Below, in pieces: positions 24,501-39,500 of a stretch of DNA of 64,000 bases; positions within the stretch are counted from its first letter, which is position 1, and every line of letters starts with the position of its first letter. This DNA comes from Apostichopus japonicus (lineage: Eukaryota; Echinodermata; Holothuroidea; Aspidochirotida; Stichopodidae): contig NC_092570.1 of NCBI RefSeq assembly GCF_037975245.1, positions 13,528,501-13,592,500 on the forward strand, in the 5' to 3' direction. Under the pieces are notes generated by a model. That model ran no database searches and was not told the DNA's origin. It was given only the letters and a program-made list of their open reading frames with translations. Position numbers and translations under genes: made by a program.

Positions 24501-27500
24501 GTCTAAAAAACTTGTTACAAACAACGGTTTGATTAAATATGCCAACCGCTCTATTAGAAACTAATACTTTCTAAGAAGTGTTAGGAGATTGGATGGGGCT
24601 CCAGCAGTTATCTTACAGAGTCATTCTGTCAGAAACAGCGGGAATGTTAATCCGAGCCGGACAGTATTACCCTTCTACAGCTGCAAGGACAATTTGGTGA
24701 ATTATCTACGGTATCAAGTAAAACCGCTGACTTCTCATACCATCTTACCGGAATCTTACCGGAGTGACTCCCATCATAGATGAGAGAATTTCATGAGCTC
24801 CCACTGAGACGGGAAAAAAAAACTAGTTTTACAGCCTGGGGGTGAAATAACTGAGTGGAAGGTGAACATATTCAAAGCTCAAAAAAAAAAAGAAGAGATG
24901 GTGTGTTAAATTCATGGTTGGAAAATTGTTCGATAACCAAATTATGCCGTTAAGAGCAACAAGGGTTGGTTGAGGGTTGGGGTAAGCATCGGTACAGTGG
25001 ATGACTCATAATTGGAGGAATTAAAATTGGGATTAAAATTTTTTTTTTTTACAAAACTCCTTAGGTCACTTCAGTAGCTCAAATCCCTAGCTGTTAGCCA
25101 ATAATGTAGTACATCTTTGCAGTTTGCATGTTTCCTATTCAAAATTTAATTTGGAACTAAATTTCCAAATGTTAATTTAGAAGTTAATGTTTTCCAACTT
25201 TGGATGGAATCAGTCAACTTTATGACAAATGATTCTGGAAAAGTGGCAAAAAACATGTAATCATTCTAAGAATCTGGTTCACTGGCCTATATTTTTAAGC
25301 GACTTTAGACTCCCAAAATTTATAACGTGACAAGCTTAATCCCCCGCACTCCTCCTCCTCGGAGTTCCAATAACAGTAGCACTTTCGGCAGAATTTTGCG
25401 GGATTCTGTGGAATGTTTAACCGCCAGTCTGAAATATGATGTGTCATGACAGAATTCCCAAATGACATTGATAGAACCCTTCTTCACCAACGTTTCAAAC
25501 TCTCGAAAAGACTTTCTGACAAAAAAGTTCGGAGGGGGGGGGGGAATTCAAAAAATTGGAAAAAGATGAAGGGAATTTGGTGGGTCGGCAGGTGGCGGCG
25601 GTCAAATAATTTTTCTTGTAAAATAGCTGCTGAGGGAGAGATTAGCCATAAATCTCCCGGTTTGATGGTTAAAATTTTGACAAGTTAGCCTAACAAGGTG
25701 GTGAGTGATCCCATTGTCTTCCAGTCACCTGGTCCATTAAATCATGATTCAAACAGACTGTGACTACAGATTGTGAAGAAACCTTGACAATTCCTTGGGA
25801 AAATAGTTCCATTTGGAAGACCTTGGAGGCCAATATCAGTACCATGACACTTCTCTAGCTATATAACTGTGGTGGTACAGTCGAGTCATATGCCAACTGA
25901 CAAACTACATACGACAAAAGCATCCGAATATATGGCATATGCACACTGTGCAGCATCAGGTCTGTAACGCCACACACAGCGATGACTAATGCAGGGTAGA
26001 TGATCCTTTGACCATGATGCGGTAGCATATAACAGTTTATATTTAATTATATGGTTTACAACATGTACATTTTCACAAACCCTTAGCTTTGTTTCCATCA
26101 AATTTGGTTAATTCTATTATTTTCCTGTTTGTATGTTGGAATGATGTAAGCTTAACTCACTATTAAATATTACATTATTTTTCAGCAATAGATTCATTAC
26201 ACTTTGAAAATATAGGAAAATTTATACAAAATGGTAAATATTAAAGAAAAAGAATTGTGAGAGCTTGAAGAAGACTTGGAGAAGATGGTGACTACCCAGA
26301 GTTGGGTGACATTGGATCATGGGTGGCATAGTGGCAAGCGTTGCACCAAATTAGGCGGCTGCGATGAGGTACATGTACAATAGATGGGAAAGTGCATGAT
26401 TTGAAAGGAGATAGGTATGAGAGTAGCTAGGGAAGTAAATATACCATAGGTTTATGTAATCTCGCATTTCGGGGCGGGGTTAAACGACACCCAAAGCAAC
26501 CTCTCTGCCCCCCCCCCACCCACACATGGATCTGTGTTCCAGTGCTGATGCAAATATCCTTTAATTCTTATCAGAGAGATAGGCCCTTCATGTTGGAAGT
26601 GAAGTTATAATTTATGTTCCACACCACTGATATTAATTGCTTCCTCCTGTACTGGGGGAATGGGGGGGGGGGGGGCTAGACTGAAGGAAACAAAGTGCAA
26701 AGAGAGAACAAACAGGATCACCAGGGCATGTTGGAGAGGACGGGAACATGCAAAAGGGGAAGGGAAAGGGAGAAGGAAGGAGGGAAAAAACTTGAGACAG
26801 AAAAAAAAAATACAATTAATAAAGTTGAAGTCTATTCCTGGCAAGCTATCGCTCACTCCTTCTGTTTGCAGGTTCCTCATCCTTTTATTCATTTGCTCAT
26901 ACTGTAGTCTGTTTAGGTTTGTCTTTTAATGTTTTTATTTATTTATTTAATCATTTCATTTATTTATTCTTGTATGGTATTTTTTCAAGTGTTCTACAGT
27001 TCATTTATGGGATAGAAGATTATTGTTTGACATTTGCAATCCCGGTGATTATAAGTCTAATGTTTTATAAAAACATCATATAATATCCACTTTTTTTGCA
27101 TGTTTGCTTCTAAGTTAATTTCTGACTCTAAAATATGATAAATCTATGTTAGCAACTGTTCTAAACTACAGTAGATAGATCAGAGTGTGTATCTGTAACA
27201 ACTGTTATAAACTAGATAGCACAGAAGGTTTATCTGTTGGAGGCAGGCAAGAGGGACAACGAAGTAAATATTTCAGGTGGAGGTGTCAATTAGAGTTAAA
27301 CATTTTGTCACAACATGGAGGTAAAAACAGACCTCCATGGTCACAATGACCATGGAGCTATAGCTCCATGCAATGACAAACCATCATTTTGAAAGTATAC
27401 CACGTTTTTTTTTCTCCCCTTTGTTCATCTTTCACAGTTGAGACCTCTGTGAAGTATTTGGTTGTTTTTCTTTTCGTTTAGTTCAGCAATGTTTATTGTT

Positions 27501-30500
27501 CTGGGTAATTGTTTCCCTCTGGGGGCAGGTTACCATTGTAAACTTTTATGAATGTCTCTGTTTGTTCTCTTAGCTTCTCTCAGTTTTGTTTATCTGGACA
27601 GAATGGGATGAACCTCCTCCTCCTCCTCCACAATGCCCGCTGAAGAAACGGACAAATGACGGACAAATTGTAGAGTCATCACGGCCAGTGTTCAAGAGTA
27701 GATTTAAAAACAAAATGTAAATGGCTGCAACTGGCTGCAAAAACTGTCAACTAGAATTTACAGATGTTTAAAAGCCTTTATAGAACTAATGGATGCATTT
27801 CACACACACACAAAAGGGGAAAAAAAGGTTCTGCCCAGCCCCTCCCCCCCCCCCTCCCTTCCCTCTGAACACTGTCATGGGAATAATGGATGAATTATTG
27901 AGAAACACTTGCCAATCATCTGCATTACAGATCTATTTAACCTATCTATCGCATACAAAGCGGAAGGCCCGGGTTCGAATCCCGGTGGGGTGCTGGACGG
28001 TTTTTCACTCCTCTGGATTTTCCAACTCGCTACAATTTCAATTATCTGATATTTTGAAGTCCCATGTTTTCTAGTTTTGCAATAACGCATTCAAATAATG
28101 CTACACATTTCTGCTCTTTTAGAGACCTTTGCTGAAATTTGGATAAAACCACATCACATGGTTTTACTTTGAAATCAATTATGTCACACACACTGATTTG
28201 GATCAACCCTGTTTGTTGAATGAATGACTCATAGAAATAAAAAAAGAAGTGGAAAAAAAGAGAGGGGAGAGAGAACAGTAGTCATTCTGTTAAACAAAAT
28301 ACTTTTACTTTTAAGCTCTATTTTTGCCTTCCTAATCTTGCTCATTTACACATCGGACTTCATCCCAACTAGTCCTAGTATCACCGAAACCTCAAACCTA
28401 CAAGAAATCCAGTCGATAAATCATGCAATTACTAAATAAGACATGATATTTTGACAAATAGTTGCAGCTCTGGGGTCTAACTTTAGGTAGGTGATGACAG
28501 ATATATGTACACAAATAAGTACTTTTGGACTTGTTACAAGCCTTCAACTTCCTCCCAATCTCTGTAGGGAGGGATAGTTTTGCTGTACTATATACTACAG
28601 GAATGAGAGTATTTTATCTATACAAAATGAGGTCAAGGGTTATGTTGAGGGTTCTGCCTGATCAGCTGATGACAGATTCATGACGAGACCAACCATGGAG
28701 TTAAAGAACTGAAGCAAGAGTGAGGGATGACTGCAGAGCTTTTAACCATATGAACAGGTATGGAGAGGAGGGTGTTTAAGTACCATTATTGGTCATTAGG
28801 GAGTGGTGATAACTAATTTAGTGTATAGGTAACGATTTCACAGGGATATACTGTATATACAGGCAAACTCTGGGGAGCAAAGAGCTCTATTAGTTAAAAA
28901 ATATGATACCAAAATTTTACAAAAATTTGTGAATATTTTGTTTATTGTTTTTCGTTGAATATTAGTTTGATAGCGGAGGGGGGGGGGGGGGGGGGGAGGA
29001 GGCATGATATTTGAAGGAAAAAAATCAGAGCTTACTTGAACATTTATAAATCATAATGTTAATGTTTATTAAATGAAATAGTTTTCTCACAAAGGGAGGA
29101 AAGATATTGTGTTGGGCGCTACAGGTGTATAATCGCTATATAATATTATATATTATATGTAATATTAGTGGCATTCTGTTTGCCTGAAAGAAATAAACAA
29201 GAATGTGGCCAAAGGTGGTAAATTTGATATAGGTTTTTTTATCCTATATAGGCCGGCATAGATGTACAGTATTCGAGGGTTAATTAGTATTTATATAGAG
29301 GCCATTTGTCATTGACTCTTGGTGGTTAAATAGCCTTTAAGTTTTAATATTTGATAAATAGAGGTGGATCATTCAGCTTGTGATCCCAATTAAAAGACAA
29401 GAACAATATGAAGATATGGAATGCTCCTATGCCATCTTTACTTTAATTGTTTTCATATTTTTCCATTTGTGTATTTCTGTGTGTACATATCATCATATCT
29501 AGCTCACTCTAAAATTGGGGGTCAATAACTGAAGAGATGACCATATCAAGTCTTGAGCTGTTACTATACATAGCCTGCATTAATAGTATGCTATTTGTGA
29601 AAAGAACTGCGTAACATTATACATACACATTAGTTGTCATGTTCACTTCAAACTGACCCAACTGTGCTTTTAATTGACAGTTTAGGAACGGTACCACTTA
29701 CAATTCAGCTCGGTGAAAGCATCAATGGAATGCTCCTATGCCATCTTTACTTTTATTGTTTTCTTATTTCTTCCGTTTGAACGTTTCTTTGTGTACATAT
29801 CATTATAAATTCATACTTGGAATTAAATATTAAACAGAGAGCTGATACAATGACAAAGTGATAAGACCTTTTTTACAAATGGACTTGATGGATACCCTTT
29901 GCATTAATCATGATGTTTAATGGTCCAGGAATCGTGATTGGGGGAAATTAATCATTCAAGCACTGCACTTTATACAATGGCCCTCAAATCCCAACACAGT
30001 GTCAAAAATCGAAGTGAAAAAATCCATAGTCGTTAAGCGGTAGTCCTTATTGATTTCTTAGGGGTGATCCCCACAGACCTCCCATGGGGTAACAGGACCA
30101 CCAGATGATGATGCACACAAGGCCGTCAAGCGGGGAAAGAGGAAATAGGACTCGGTGAAAGGAGATTCTTAAACAGTGAAAAAAGTCAACATACCATACT
30201 GTATGTGTTAACCTGGGATACAAAAGAGCAAGCATTAGGTATGAATATCTGGTCACCCAGATCGATTAGCCATTGTACTCTGCGGATTTTAAATCTTTCA
30301 TCTTTAATTCTCCCTTGGGCATTAAGTAAGTCATTGTAGAATGAAAGAATTCGGAAGTGTATAGTTGGGTGGTACGTCGTCGAGGGTTTAGACTTGCTAA
30401 GTAGCGACCATAGAGGGGACGTGATGCGCTTAATAAAAGATCACAATTCCATGAAAGATTTCCAAGGTTGCCCCTTCGCACTGTGGGTATTCTGGTAATG

Positions 30501-33500
30501 TAGTGTATAGGAACACAACATGGCTGGACAGACAACAGACTATAAGAGCTAAGTTCTGATGACAATGAAACATGTGACGTCTGATTTGGGGGGTAGAAAT
30601 TCTATAAAAAAAAAATCTTAAAAATCTGAGTACTGATGACTGGCCATGTCGCACAACCCTGTCTACAAAAATGCAGAGCTTTGTATTATAACTTGTAAGG
30701 TTAATATTTACAACACAATATGCTATATAATCCCTGTTAGTTTAATACAAAATAGCAGCATTGTTTAAAATTTAACAAAATACAAACAAGATGATTAATC
30801 GGGCTGAACTGTTATAGAATTTAAATATAACTTTAACGATTACTGAAGATATTGTTGATAATTGTAAAGTAGCTGATTTTGAAATTTAATTATTTTTTAT
30901 TAATACATGGTCCATTATATATTACTACTATCTTTTACAATTCTCTACTCTACAATTTTACAGCTATTTCAGAATACATAAATGACAACTTCGTGACTGC
31001 TAAACCACTGACGATGCAGTAGTGTATAGGCCTAATTATTGTAATTCAAGAGAGTATGGAAACCAATTCAACCAATCATGGTATCTTCCTTACAAACTTC
31101 TGTTCTACAGGTCCTTCTATTCTCCCCTCAATTTTATGAGTGTTATTTTTTTTATTTTTTTTATTTGGGGGGGGGGGGGCTGAACTGGAGTGTTATATAC
31201 GCTAGCTACTTCATAACAACAAAAAAACCAATAAAACATCCCAAGGTTCATATCCCTTATCAACAATAATATTAATCAAAATCTGACCTTGTATGGAGTG
31301 GCATTTTGAATTAAGTTTACTAGTCTGAAGACAAACCAACTGGGAGGAACCATTTCACAAACATTGTAAGACAACAAGGACATCAGCTTTAAATCTCAGG
31401 GAATTCTATCATCTTTTCACATCTCTATTATTTTGTAACCAAAGAGGATGTGAAACAGGAACAAAAGAGATAGATAGATACAGAAGGATTTGCAAGCCCC
31501 ATTGTATCAACTATTGCCACTAAAGAATAGGAGGAGAATGGGATGAAATAACCCCCCCCCCCCCCTAGAACAACACATCTGTGGACAGAACTCCCACAAG
31601 AATGCCAAATTTGACAATAGCGTGCAATAAACCCAAGTACAATGGAGACCCTCCATACCCTATAAGCTGTTCACTGTTTCACACGAAGGTGGCAAACCTC
31701 TTGGAAAGAAATTCCAATGCCATGAGTTGTGCAGGAGTTTGTCAGCATATGGAAGCATTTGTGACAAAAAACAAAATGGAGACAACTTGAGGCAAATTGC
31801 CAATGACCTCTTTGATATTTCAAAAGTTGTAAACATACAAGAGTATCGGCGGACTTGGTAATCTTTGGGTTTTGGCGGTCATTTTTTATGACGTTTGTTT
31901 ATTCCTGTTGAGCCTTGAGGGGTTTTTATTCTGTGGATGACGAAGCATTTGGTCTATAAATAAATTTAAATATTAAGAGAAAGAACACCATGAAAAGTTG
32001 GTCAAGAAATCCACTCCCATTAAAAACACACCAATCTGTTACCGATGCCTTCCGGTGAAAAAAATAAAGAAGAAAAAGTTAAAACAAAAGCCTTCTGTTT
32101 TCTTAGACTTGTCTCCTAAGTTCACACAAGGTACATACAGATTGAACTGCAGTAAGCTTAATTGAAAGTGTTAAAAAGTTTACACCTAAGGATATTGCAA
32201 TTGACAAATTTTGATACCCTTGGAATTAATAAGCCCCTCTTCAGATTGAAGCCGTTGATCTTGCATGGAAAGAATAACAAGAAATGATATCTGTAAAATA
32301 TGCAACAACAAAAACAGCCTTTGTATTCTAAATACTGCAGTTGAGGTGTGGTCAGTCAGTGGTACAGTGATGAATAGTTATTGCTGCACTAAAAAATATT
32401 AATAATAAGAAAACAACAAAATAAAAAAAAATTAATAAAATAAATAAATTTAAAAAAATGAAACAGTGAATTTACCTGGGCTACAGTATGGTGGTACTGT
32501 AACATATAGGCTATAGTGAATAACAGGGAATATGAAATATGTGTTAGTGCACCAAAAACACATTGGAGTGATGAAATAAGGGAAAACACAACTTCATATG
32601 TTTATCTATGCAAACCAACATCGACAATAAGAGATCAACATTATTACATTAAAAATAAAATACCAAAGTCACATTAGAATAGAAATTTACATAAAAATAA
32701 AATTCTGTATCTTGAAGTACCGTACATATCTACCACCTCATTGGTCCCGGGTAGTCATATAGTAGTGATAATAATCATAATAATAATAATAATATGTGCT
32801 ATTTATAAAGCGCTTTCCAATAAAATCTCAAAGCGCTCTACAGAAATAAATACCTAAAAGATATCAAGCAATACAAAAAATTGCACCAGGTAACTAAAAA
32901 TAGCAAAACAAAGAATAAAAAGGAATAATTAAAACATAAGAGCAAATATTTACATTACAAAATTACAAGTATAAAGTGTTCATATTAAACATTTAAAAAT
33001 ATGTGTTTTCAAATCCCTTTTGAAAATGATTAAGATTAGTTTAAAGAACGGATATTTCCATGAATATACATTGCAGATATAGATTTCTATGTGTGAATAT
33101 TACATCATTTACACAACCCCTCCCCACCCCCCCACCCCCACCCCCCCAGACCTGGCCACAGGCCTGTACATGATGGCTGCGGCTTCCCAGCATAGGTCAT
33201 TTACAAAAGGCTACCCAAAGAAAGCTGCCCGAACAACACAGAGGTTGGGAAGGAGGAGTCATCAATTGTTTGTGCCGGTCAACACTCTTAATACACTCGT
33301 CAAATCAGCACCAGCCCATGACTACGACCACGTCATACAAAGACGTCATTGCAGTTAATTAGGATGTGCTTTCCTCAGGGGTTTAACTACTAGTTAACTT
33401 TCAAGACATGACTCACTATACTGTGTATTGATGTTTAACTTAATACTCTGTTTGCAGAAAGACACAAGACCTACATAATAATAGCTCTTTTATGTCTCGA

Positions 33501-36500
33501 TCTTCTTCTTCAGAAACTTTTCATCCCCTTTCATCCAAGCATCAGAGGTCTACTGAACCTTTCTCTCTCGTCTCCTCGGAGAAGAGGTGAGTTGAATAGC
33601 CTCGAGGGATCCCCTTCATATCCTCATTACCATAAACGTTGCCTGGAGATTTTCACTAGATTACCAGGCAAAAATGAGGTAATTAAGTAATCACCCTGGC
33701 TGGAATGCAATATAACCCTGGCTTTGTATATATATATTTTTTTATCTCAGATAGCAGAAGCTGAAGCAGTTGTGCCATCAGGTTAAAATACTTTCATAAG
33801 GTCTATGGTGCATCGGAGAAATGGGTAACACAATTCATCCGAAAAGTGTAAACTTACACTCATTTTACACACAGCCGCTTGCAGATCAAATGTATTATTG
33901 GTAAACCCAGGCCGTTTGGTTTATGTTTCTGCAGAATCTCTGTATAGTCAGGGATGTTGTAACAACTCCCTGGGTATAGTTAACAATCCAAGGCCATATG
34001 TAGAAGGCTGTATTATGTTAACTTCCTTTTTTCCAACAAAAGTCATGCAAGGTCATTTACATATCTGTTTTCAGGTTTACAACTTGCTCAGTTCGGCTGG
34101 CTAATTGGCGAAAATGCAAGTGCTTGAATATTTACTTGCTAAAATCAAGTCCTCCCGGCTCGCTGGCATTTTCCAAATTCAGTCACGGTATACATGGCTT
34201 TTGAGAGTGGCTAAATAATCATTTGCTGGTAGTAAGCGGTAATGACAGGGCTTACATAGTAGGTACCTGAATCATTACGTTGCTCTGCCCGAATGTTGAA
34301 TAACCAAATTTCTGTTTTAAGTTCTTTTGTTTTTACCTACTGGACAAATGGCAAAAAACCCACTTGCATTTAGCAATCGATTAATAGCCCGAATGTCAAG
34401 GCCTGAGGTTACTACTTCACAGTAGGCTGGGTAGATTTGAGTGCAAGTAGAAATGGAAACAGGTAAAGACATAGGCTTAGGAGGCGGGGGGCTGGGGGAG
34501 CTGCAGCCCCCCCACCAATTTTTTTTGGGAAAATTCGGGAATTTTGGGAATAATTTGCAATGTGTTTTTCAATGGTTAAACAGATATTATTATGATCGTT
34601 ATGATTGTAACGACTTCCCCAATAATTATAACCAATATAAAAGTGTAATAACACGGAAAATGATTGTATGTTATTTGCATGTGATGTAATAATTGATGAA
34701 TGCCTATATGATATGCACATTAAGCTGTTGCAAAAAATTGTGGTTATATTTTTCGGGCAAGTCGTTACAGCCCCCCCCCCCCCCCCAAATCAAATGAGGC
34801 TCCTACACCTATGGGTAAAGAGAGGAGCCATATGAATACAAGCAAATATTGGATGGCTGGAGCAAGACTGTTGGAAGTAAACTGAATGTTGATCTATTCC
34901 ATGCAGTTTATCTATTTACACAAATCTACAACTAGGACAGAATAAACACATCTTGCTCCAAGGAAACTTAGAACAGCTGTTCATGTAAAGCCACCATGTA
35001 CCATTTTATGATTTTTGGACTCAGGGTTGAATGCCAATAAGTATGTCATAAAAAACTTCACTTTTTTCTCACATTTAGTTCTTCAGACAAATGTACCATA
35101 AATTGGGAGATACCATAGTTTCTTAAATTCTTTTTTCTTTGTCAGGAAATGTAACAGGACTAATCAAAACCAGCTGGGAGGGATATTGTTGGATATTTCA
35201 TTTGAGGGGTTAATCCATTTTATATTTTATATTATGAAATAAACTATAGAATACATTCCAATGGTTGAACAACAGACTTTGTGACATGGCACGAATTAGC
35301 ACCATACTTGCAGACTTTGGGTAAACAGTTTATCATTATCAATTAATTATTAATTATTATTAATTATTATTAATCAATTATTATAAAAGTTGTTTCCTGG
35401 TTTAAAAGTGGGAACTTGTTAGTTATACTATATCCATGTATTGCATATGCTGAATTCATTAACAATGATTTCCATGAAAACTCAATATTGTTTTTGCATG
35501 CATTTCAAGGTTGTTAAATTGATTTCGCTCAATTGCAGTGAGTATTGAGTTCTTCCTACAACTTTTGCCCAGGCAAGGAGAGTTCCTACAACTTTCTACA
35601 ACTTCCTACAACAGTTCCTACAACTTTTGAAACCAGGCAAGGAGAGCTTAAAAGGATAGGCTTATTAAGTGTATGTATACACTTAAAGACCTTTGTTTAT
35701 GACCATATTTCCTACTGCTGAGTTCAAAATGTTGATATTTCTTTGGTTTGAGTGAGGGAGGTCCCAAAATTCAACAGAGGTCACTGTCAAATCGGTCCTA
35801 TCTAGTTCCTTAAGATACTCTAGAGCAAGACCTCTGCAATCTATGACATGCAGATAATAAGGGTATCATGAGTACAACTTCGTCCCTAGTTACAATGAGA
35901 TGAGATCTCTAGAAATATATTTCTAAAAGTTTTGAGCCAAGCTAGCTGCTTAAATGTAATTTTTGGTTTTTGCAAAACCACACAAATGGAACCACCAAGT
36001 CAATCACACACTGTGTCTTGTATGCAAGTTTTATCCAGCGTGTTTTGCAGATAGTGAGCTATTCACAGGATCATGTTACTTTCATACAGAGATCGTTGAA
36101 CAGCTATCCATCATTGCAGATAGTGACCTATTTACAGGATCGTCTTAGTTTAGTTTAGTTTAGTAGAAAAACAGGATCAGGAGGGACACTCAAGTCCCCC
36201 CATCAAGGACCCTATAGGAGAGGGGAAAAAACTGAAGACACAAACACTCAGACCCGATTACAATGCTTAAAGTGCTTGTCCAAAGCATTCTTAAACCCAT
36301 TGACACTACTTGCAAGTACAACTTTCTCAGGCAAACCGTTCCACTCATTCACAACCCTATTAGATTGAGGGCTTAAAGGTAGCCATGAATAACATCTACT
36401 AACATCACACCATTTACATACACTCCTAACACCGATTTAGGGCTTAAAGCCTTAAAGGTAGCAATGACTAATGTTTAATAACATCACACCATCTACTTAC

Positions 36501-39500
36501 ACCCCTAACACTAAATCAAACATTCCACAATCTCAAATTATAGGATTTTGAGCAACGTTTCTGCGTGGCATTTTAATAACACCCTTCTAACTCGTTTCTA
36601 AGAAAAGTGTGAAGGACTCGAAAGCCGACAACAGTGGACAATATCGAGATGTGAGTAGTTTTTCTCCTTTTAAAGGGTGATTTTTATCAAAAGTTTCTTC
36701 ATCCATTGTCATGAATCTGATAGTGCCTCTGTACTTAAAAATCGTTTTAACCTCACTCTAACACTGTCGGCACCAAAGAACATGAGAAGGGTGGTGTGCA
36801 AACTCTCCCAGACGACGACAAAAAGTTTGCTTTTCAAAATCGCTGAATCCCAGGAGACGGGAGTTCTCACTGGCCAGCGTTATTAGTCTGGTGGGTAAGT
36901 ATATGAGACTATATAAAGTACAAGCTAAATGGTACACTGTGTCATCAACAATAAAGGGACTATCTGAGTATCTCTATGGAGCTTTTGTCAATGCTTTAGC
37001 TGCATGGCTGGTTATCAATATGCAGCTGTAGGGTGTGCTTTCATGAACAACCAAAATAAACTCATACTTGCTTCAATGATTTCTCTAGGACTACTGTAGC
37101 TACAGCTAGGAACAAACAGGCTCAAACAGGCTGTTAAACCTGACACAGAGAGTGATCAGACAGGCGCCTTGTTTATGGTGTTTCTGTATATATATCTGTA
37201 TGTTCCAGGTGTCACGTAGAGAGCTACAGCCTTTTTTTTTTTTCTTTTTTTTTTGTGTGTGGCTGAGTGTTTGTTTTGTACAGACCTGTTTGTTAGAGTG
37301 AGCTGTGTGGGAGTCATATTTTTTGGTTACTGCAGATTTGAAGATAGCAAGCCTGTAATTTACAAGCAATATCCAGGAATCCATATAGGTACAGAGATCT
37401 TCAGATTATAATAAAATAATAAAATAGTACTTATATAGAGCGTTCATCAGCAACGCTGCTCGAAGCGCTTTACAGGAATTGAAACAATTAATATACAGGT
37501 AACATTTAAAATACAGGTAAAGGAAAATTCAAAAACAAATAGTAGAAAAATATCGCCTCAAAGGTATTTACACCATAAAATCTATAATAGGATAGAAAAA
37601 TACATTAACAATTAAAGCTATGGTGATACAAGAATATTGTACAGTTCAAACATCATCTTAGGCAATTCTAAAATAATATGTTTTCAGCGATGTTTTAAAA
37701 CTGGCAAGGCTTGCGCAGGTACTGAATTCAGCAAGGCATTCCAGATAGCAGAACTTTGCATTCTGTTTGAAATTTGCGTTTTGAAAAATAAATGCAGTCA
37801 TTTATCACATGTACAGAACAGGAAAAAAAGTATGATAAAACATGCATCTTACTACATTTCTATATACATTTAAATGCAACGGAAAAGGGGTTTATTTCAT
37901 AATATTCAAGAGGAGATGAGGCTTATAGGTCATCTATATACTAAAAATAAGTATGCATAACTTCATGCCTAACTAGGGGCGCTAAATTTGTCTTAAAAAT
38001 TTTTTAAATAATTTTTACATATTGTAGAAACTGTTAAAGTCCCTGATGAGGTTATATAGCAGTTATCACACACAGTTGATACCACCATCCCAACTCCCCC
38101 CAAGCCCCCCCCCCCCCCAACCCTAGAAAAGTCATCAGCATTGGCACTGAATGAATGCAGGGCTAAAAAGTTTTCAAAAGTAGTTTTACTATTCCTGATG
38201 GTTCTGAGTCTCAATTGCCAGATAATGAGTAGTTGGTATTAAAATAAGAAAATCAAATTTTTGTCTCAGTGGGGAACTTGATAACATTGATGCCTGGTGG
38301 TATTGTACAGTTGTACAATTGCAGTTGTACAGTGCAGTTGTACAATTCTTGTTGGCATTGGTATAGGAGTGGCCATTTTATGACTTGCTAGCATATTCTG
38401 GGCCAATCCTACTGATCTTAAAAGTAGAATCATCAATCAACATTGTCCTCAAATTTAGCATGCTCATATTGCTGATTCAGTTTCCCAACACTACAGTATT
38501 CCATAGCATTGTCAAGTTTCATTTGAAATAATGTGCACTAAACTGTCGCAAACAATTTGTTTTTACATCTTTTTACGGGTTATTGATACTACTGTTTGGA
38601 GAGGCATCTGTCTGACAATCTACTTTAAAAAAGAGAGCTACAGGTATTGGAATAATTTAACTTCACTTGAGTTCTAAATTAGTTTACTAAATATTGTAGG
38701 TGAAAAATATATCTAGAAAGTGTCTACAAAGTTAGTAAACTTACTCATTAGTTAATTACTCACTAGGTTTCATCAAATGGTAAGTACTAAGATAAAAGCA
38801 ACAACTGCTAGGAATATTTAAACAGCCATATTTTATTCCACAAAGCACACATACAGTCATATATACAGCATACAAAGGTTAAGGCTCACTCATACAATAA
38901 ACTGCCATGAGTTAATCTACTGTACATCAATTGGTACAGACACATTCTATTAACCAACCAGTAAAAAATTGTTCTCAAGATTTGTAGCACTTTTTTAACT
39001 ACATAGATTGCTACTGTACAGGTAAGAGGGTTTGTACAGTACCGCATGTAATTTATACATAAACAAGTAGGACTACAACAATAAAGCTGTAACAGCTGTG
39101 CAGGCCGCATTGAAGATAAATACAGGGCTATAGTGCTCCCCGTAAAAAAATATTTGAATTCGAGAGGAAGTTTAATTCAGAATATGTTTGCCCTCAATTA
39201 ATGGCACACAAAACCAGAAATTAAATGTTCATACAACTAGACTGTATGTAGTCCTACAGGTCTTTGTTTACAAGACCTGAACCAGTGGTGAAGGGAATGG
39301 GGGTGAGGGGGGGGAAGGGGAGGGGATGAAGGGGAGGGAGTGAAGGGGAGGGGGGTGGATAGCTAGGATTTTAGGGTGCACCGATCCAAGAATGAGGGTA
39401 GGCGGTCTTCAGTTGTCCAATTCCTCTAAACTGCACTTAATTGATGCCAAGCTACTGTACAGGTGCTAGAGTTCAATATTATGTTGGGTGGGGTTTTATA

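Noticed and set aside
26605-26929. Overlapping 60-95-codon frames on both strands near a G run
   Set aside because: These come from purine-rich low-complexity sequence without any recognisable domain.
33880-34100. Additional copy of the AGCAGC TTAA element
   Set aside because: A phrase (GGGATGTTGTAACAACTCCCTGG) resembles the central hairpin of that family, but neither end nor TTAA flanks are present.
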